A stretch of DNA of 64,000 nucleotides, from positions 62,001 through 126,000 of the forward strand of contig NZ_JACIDJ010000006.1 of assembly GCF_014196305.1 (NCBI RefSeq). Direction: 5' to 3'. Source of the DNA: Roseococcus suduntuyensis (GTDB lineage: Bacteria > Pseudomonadota > Alphaproteobacteria > Acetobacterales > Acetobacteraceae). Positions within the stretch are counted from its first letter, which is position 1. Every line of letters starts with the position of its first letter. A program made the position numbers and the translations under genes. This document shows, piece by piece, positions 61,228-64,000 of the stretch. Below the pieces are notes generated by a model, which saw only the letters and a program-made list of their open reading frames with translations, searched no databases and had not been told where the DNA came from.

Positions 61228-61943
61228 CAGGGCGGCTCTATGGGCTGGGCCTCGGCCCTGGCGATCCGGAACTGCTCACGCTGAAGGCCGCGCGGCTGCT
61301 CGATGCCGTGCCGGTCGTGGCCTATTTCGCGAAGCAGGGCAGCCCGAGCAACGCACGCGCCATCATCGCGGATCGGCTGCGGCCGGGCGTGATCGAACTG
61401 CCGTTGCACTACCCCGTCACCACCGAGATTCCGCGCGCGGACCCTCGCTATCGTGATGCCCTGGACGCCTTCCACGACGCGGCCGCCGCCGACATCGCGG
61501 CGCATCTCGAAGCCGGGCGCGACGTTGCGGTGGCGAGCGAGGGGGATGCGCTGTTCTACGGCTCCTACATGCACCTCCATGTGCGGCTGGCGCACCGCTT
61601 CCCGACCGAGGTGGTGCCCGGCATCACCGCCATGTCCGGCGCCTGGGCGCTGGCCGGGTTGCCCATCGCCCAGGGCGATGACGTGCTGACGGTGCTGCAG
61701 GGCACGCTGGACGAGGACGCGCTGACCGCGCGCCTGCGCGGCACCGAGGCCGCCATCATCATGAAGCTCGGCCGCAACCTGCCGCGCGTGCGCGCCGCGC
61801 TGGCGCGTGCGGGGCGCCTGGATGCGGCCTTCTATGCCGAGCGCGTGGGCACGCCCGCCCAGCGCGTGCTGCGCCTGGTGGACCGTGACGAAGCGCCCGC
61901 GCCTTACTTCTCCCTGATCCTCGTGCCCGGCTGGGCGCGATGA
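61224..61943 (+). CDS. cobI: precorrin-2 C20-methyltransferase
   Basis: 239 aa, tetrapyrrole methylase fold. LYGLGLGPGDPELLTLKAARL near the N-terminus is spread over residues 4-24, ASEGDALFYGSYMHLHVRL and VPGITAMSGAWALAGLP follow; SAM is the methyl donor. GTG 61224 overlaps the cobH stop, and the end overlaps cobJ by four bases. Confidence 0.95.
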   Translation: MTGRLYGLGLGPGDPELLTLKAARLLDAVPVVAYFAKQGSPSNARAIIADRLRPGVIELPLHYPVTTEIPRADPRYRDALDAFHDAAAADIAAHLEAGRDVAVASEGDALFYGSYMHLHVRLAHRFPTEVVPGITAMSGAWALAGLPIAQGDDVLTVLQGTLDEDALTARLRGTEAAIIMKLGRNLPRVRAALARAGRLDAAFYAERVGTPAQRVLRLVDRDEAPAPYFSLILVPGWAR

Positions 61944-62695
61944 GCGGGCGGCTGGACGTGGTGGGCATCGGGCCTGGCGAGGCGGCGCTGGTGACGCCCG
62001 CCGCCAGCGCGGCGCTGGCCCAGGCGCAGCTTCTCTACGGCTATGGCCCCTATCTCGACCGCGTGCCCGCGCACCCCGGACAGTCCCGCCACGCCAGCGA
62101 CAACCGCGAGGAGATGGACCGCGCCGCCGCCGCGCTGGACGCCGCCGCCGCCGGCGCGCGCGTGGCCATGGTGACGGGCGGCGACCCCGGCGTCTTCGCC
62201 ATGGCCGCCGCGGTGTGCGAGGCCATCGAGCACGGCAAGCCGGACTGGCGCGCGCTGGAAGTGCAGGTCCATCCCGGCATCACCGCCATGCTGGCGCTGG
62301 CGGCACGGGCCGGCGCGCCGCTCGGGCATGATTTCTGCGCCATCTCGTTGTCCGACAACCTCAAGCCCTGGGAGGTGGTGGAACAACGCCTGGCCGCCGC
62401 CGCCGGGGCGGGCTTCGCCATCGCGCTCTACAATCCCATCAGCCGGGCGCGGCCCTGGCAGCTGGGCGCGGCCTTCGCCTGCCTCTCGCGCCATCTGCCG
62501 CCCGAGGTGCCGGTCATCTTCGGCCATGCCGTGGCCCGCGCGGCGGAGCAGGTGGTGATCGCCCCTCTGGCCGAGGCCGCCACCCAGCCCGCCAGCATGG
62601 CGAGCTGCATCATCATCGGCACGCGGCAGACGCGGGTGGTGCCGCGCGCGGGCCTCGCGCCGCTGGCCTATACGCCGCGCAGGTTCAGCGCATGA
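61940..62695 (+). CDS. cobJ: precorrin-3B C17-methyltransferase
   Basis: 251 aa. It performs ring contraction with C17 methylation. VVGIGPGEAALVTPAA, LYGYGPYLDRVP, VTGGDPGVFAMAA, HPGITAMLALAARAG and LYNPISRARPWQL are characteristic. The start overlaps cobI; the 3' end overlaps the convergent cobK end by 28 bp. Confidence 0.95.
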   Translation: MSGRLDVVGIGPGEAALVTPAASAALAQAQLLYGYGPYLDRVPAHPGQSRHASDNREEMDRAAAALDAAAAGARVAMVTGGDPGVFAMAAAVCEAIEHGKPDWRALEVQVHPGITAMLALAARAGAPLGHDFCAISLSDNLKPWEVVEQRLAAAAGAGFAIALYNPISRARPWQLGAAFACLSRHLPPEVPVIFGHAVARAAEQVVIAPLAEAATQPASMASCIIIGTRQTRVVPRAGLAPLAYTPRRFSA

Positions 62696-63426
62696 GAGAG
62701 CCAGTCCAGCGCGGCCTGCACATTTGTCACCCGCGGCGCATCGGGCGGCGCGGGGCGTTGCAGCACCAGCACAGGCAGGCCGCGCGCGCGGGCGGCGACC
62801 AGCTTGGCGTGGCTGGCCGTGCCGCCGCTGTTCTTGCAGACGATGACCTCGATGCCGTGCGCGTCCAGCAGCCGCGCCTCATCCTCCAGCGTGAAGGGGC
62901 CGCGCGCGGTCAGGCAGGTCACCTCCGGCATGGGCGGGGGCGGTGTGATGGGGTCCACGCTGCGGATCAGGTAGCGGTGTTGGGGTGCCATGGCGAAGCC
63001 TGCCACCTCCTGCCGGCCCAGCGCCAGGAAGACGCGGCGGGGTGCGGCCCCCAGCGCGGCGCAGGCGGCGGCCACGTCGGCCACGGGGCGCCAGTCATCG
63101 CCGGCTTCCGGCACCCAGGCGGGGCGCGCCAGGCACAGCAGGGGCACGCCCGCGCGCCGCGCGGCCAGGGCCGCATGGGCCGAGATGCGCGCGGCATAGG
63201 GGTGCGTCGCGTCCAGCAGCGCCGCCACGCGGTGTTCGCGCAGCCAGGCTTCCAGCCCCTCCGCGCCGCCGAAGCCGCCCACCCGCACCGGCACGGGCAT
63301 GGCCACCGGGCGTTGCGTGCGGCCGGCCAGCGAGAGGGTCACGTCGAGATCACCGCGCGCGGCCAAGGCTTCGGCCAGGAGCCGCGCCTCGGTGGTGCCG
63401 CCCAGCAGCAGGAGGTGGGGTCGCAT
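62668..63426 (-). CDS. cobK: precorrin-6A reductase
   Basis: 252 aa. NADPH-dependent reductase: MRPHLLLLGGTTEARLLAEAL at the N-terminus with the nucleotide loop, LLDATHPYAARISAHAA, and VIVCKNSGGTASHAKLVAAR. It is antisense within the cob series, convergent with cobJ and divergent from cobL. Its ATG (63426-63424) shares the tetranucleotide CATG with the cobL ATG, so its promoter must lie inside cobL. Confidence 0.95.
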   Translation of the reverse strand: MRPHLLLLGGTTEARLLAEALAARGDLDVTLSLAGRTQRPVAMPVPVRVGGFGGAEGLEAWLREHRVAALLDATHPYAARISAHAALAARRAGVPLLCLARPAWVPEAGDDWRPVADVAAACAALGAAPRRVFLALGRQEVAGFAMAPQHRYLIRSVDPITPPPPMPEVTCLTARGPFTLEDEARLLDAHGIEVIVCKNSGGTASHAKLVAARARGLPVLVLQRPAPPDAPRVTNVQAALDWLSHALNLRGV

Positions 63427-64000
63427 GGATGAGGCTTCGCGCGCCGCGCCCTGGTTGTCCATCATCGGCATCGGCGAGGATGGGTTGGCGGGGTTGGGCA
63501 CGGCCGCCCTCGCTTACCTGGCCGGCGCCGAGACCGTGTTCGGGGGCGCGCGGCATCTGCGCCTCGCGGCCGGGGGGATCACGGGGGAGGCGCAAACCTG
63601 GCCCTCGCCCTTCAGCGTGGCGCCTGTGCTGGCCCTGCGCGGGCGGCGCGTGGCGGTGCTGACCTCGGGCGACCCCATGTGGCACGGCGCCGGCGCCAGC
63701 CTGCTGCGCGAGATCCCGGCCGAGGAGGCGCGGGTCTTCCCCCATGCCTCCGCCGCAAGCCTTGCCGCCGCGCGGCTGGGCTGGCCGCTGGCGGAGGTGA
63801 CCACGCTCTCCCTGCACGGCCGGGACATGGCCCTGCTGCGCCCGCATCTGCACCCCGGCGCGCGGCTGATCCTGCTCACCAGCGGCGCCGAGGCGCCGGC
63901 CGCCATCGCCGCCCTGCTGGCGGGCCTGGGCTTCGGCGACAGCCGGCTGGCGCTGCTGGAGGCGCTGGGCGGGCCGGAGGAGCGCCTCCGCACCGCGCGT
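63425..64000 (+). CDS. cobL: precorrin-6Y C5,15-methyltransferase (decarboxylating), 5' part
   Basis: The first 192 codons are in the window and the frame runs off the right edge. It is the N-terminal methylase domain of CobL/CbiE type: WLSIIGIGEDGLAGLGTAAL, VAVLTSGDPMWHGAGASLL, VFPHASAASLAAARLGWPL and VTTLSLHG. A perfect AGGAGGT (63410-63416) sits eight bases before ATG 63425, which confirms the start despite the overlap with the divergent cobK start. Probably expressed by read-through from cobJ. Confidence 0.93.
   Translation, partial: MDEASRAAPWLSIIGIGEDGLAGLGTAALAYLAGAETVFGGARHLRLAAGGITGEAQTWPSPFSVAPVLALRGRRVAVLTSGDPMWHGAGASLLREIPAEEARVFPHASAASLAAARLGWPLAEVTTLSLHGRDMALLRPHLHPGARLILLTSGAEAPAAIAALLAGLGFGDSRLALLEALGGPEERLRTAR

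Overview
The window is GC-rich chromosomal DNA (roughly 70 % G+C by eye) with tightly packed, often overlapping genes and frequent GTG starts. The order ffh-rpsP-rimM-trmD-rplS-leuC-leuD-leuB, the CobG/CobN-type (oxygen-dependent, late-cobalt) B12 pathway and the abundance of Opp/Liv transporters point to an alphaproteobacterium, most likely Acetobacteraceae of the Roseomonas group. That placement is inference from gene content and order. There are no rRNA genes, CRISPR arrays, complete insertion sequences or phage genes. Two tRNAs are present, Arg-ACG and Glu-TTC.

Layout. 1-11.5 kb is housekeeping: the tail of a probable glycosyltransferase, a NYN-OST-HTH protein, thrS, infC (with an AUA start), one uncharacterised gene, a 17-bp tandem repeat, then the SRP/ribosome/tRNA-modification block (ffh, rpsP, rimM, trmD, rplS) ending in a clear terminator, and leuCDB. 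11.6-18.1 kb is accessory: tRNA-Arg, an Rrf2 regulator with an operator over its own start codon plus a methyltransferase, a compact flavin monooxygenase / two carboxymuconolactone-decarboxylase-like proteins / class III aminotransferase operon, and an FkbM methyltransferase. 18.1-27.0 kb (minus strand) is one probable eight-gene unit: M20 peptidase, MetE-core protein, complete Opp/Dpp-type ABC importer, enolase-superfamily enzyme.

27.1-42.2 kb: tRNA-Glu, a gene-poor stretch carrying a relic of a type I restriction HsdR C-terminus, a branched-chain-amino-acid-type ABC importer with fused LivM-LivG, and, diverging from it, a molybdenum hydroxylase large subunit, an isochorismatase-like amidohydrolase, hydantoinase A and B, an amidase and an Fe(II)/2-oxoglutarate-type dioxygenase. 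Together these look like uptake and breakdown of an amide- or N-heterocycle-containing compound.

42.7-64.0 kb: a YihY-family membrane protein, then a large cobalamin region. On the minus strand lie a TonB receptor, a periplasmic binding protein, a FecCD permease and an ATPase (BtuBFCD-like), headed by a small methyltransferase. Diverging from them across only 28 bp, with a palindrome in the gap, are a Fur-family regulator and cobC-cobD. cobQ-cobO-cobP run on the minus strand. A cobalamin riboswitch leads the plus-strand series DUF1636-cobW-cobN-cobG-cobH-cobI-cobJ-(cobK antisense)-cobL, the last gene running off the window. The most unusual signals are start-site architectures (AUA, two CTGA stop/start overlaps, a CATG shared by divergent cobK/cobL), a Fur regulator embedded in the B12 genes, and two catabolic-looking operons of unknown substrate.
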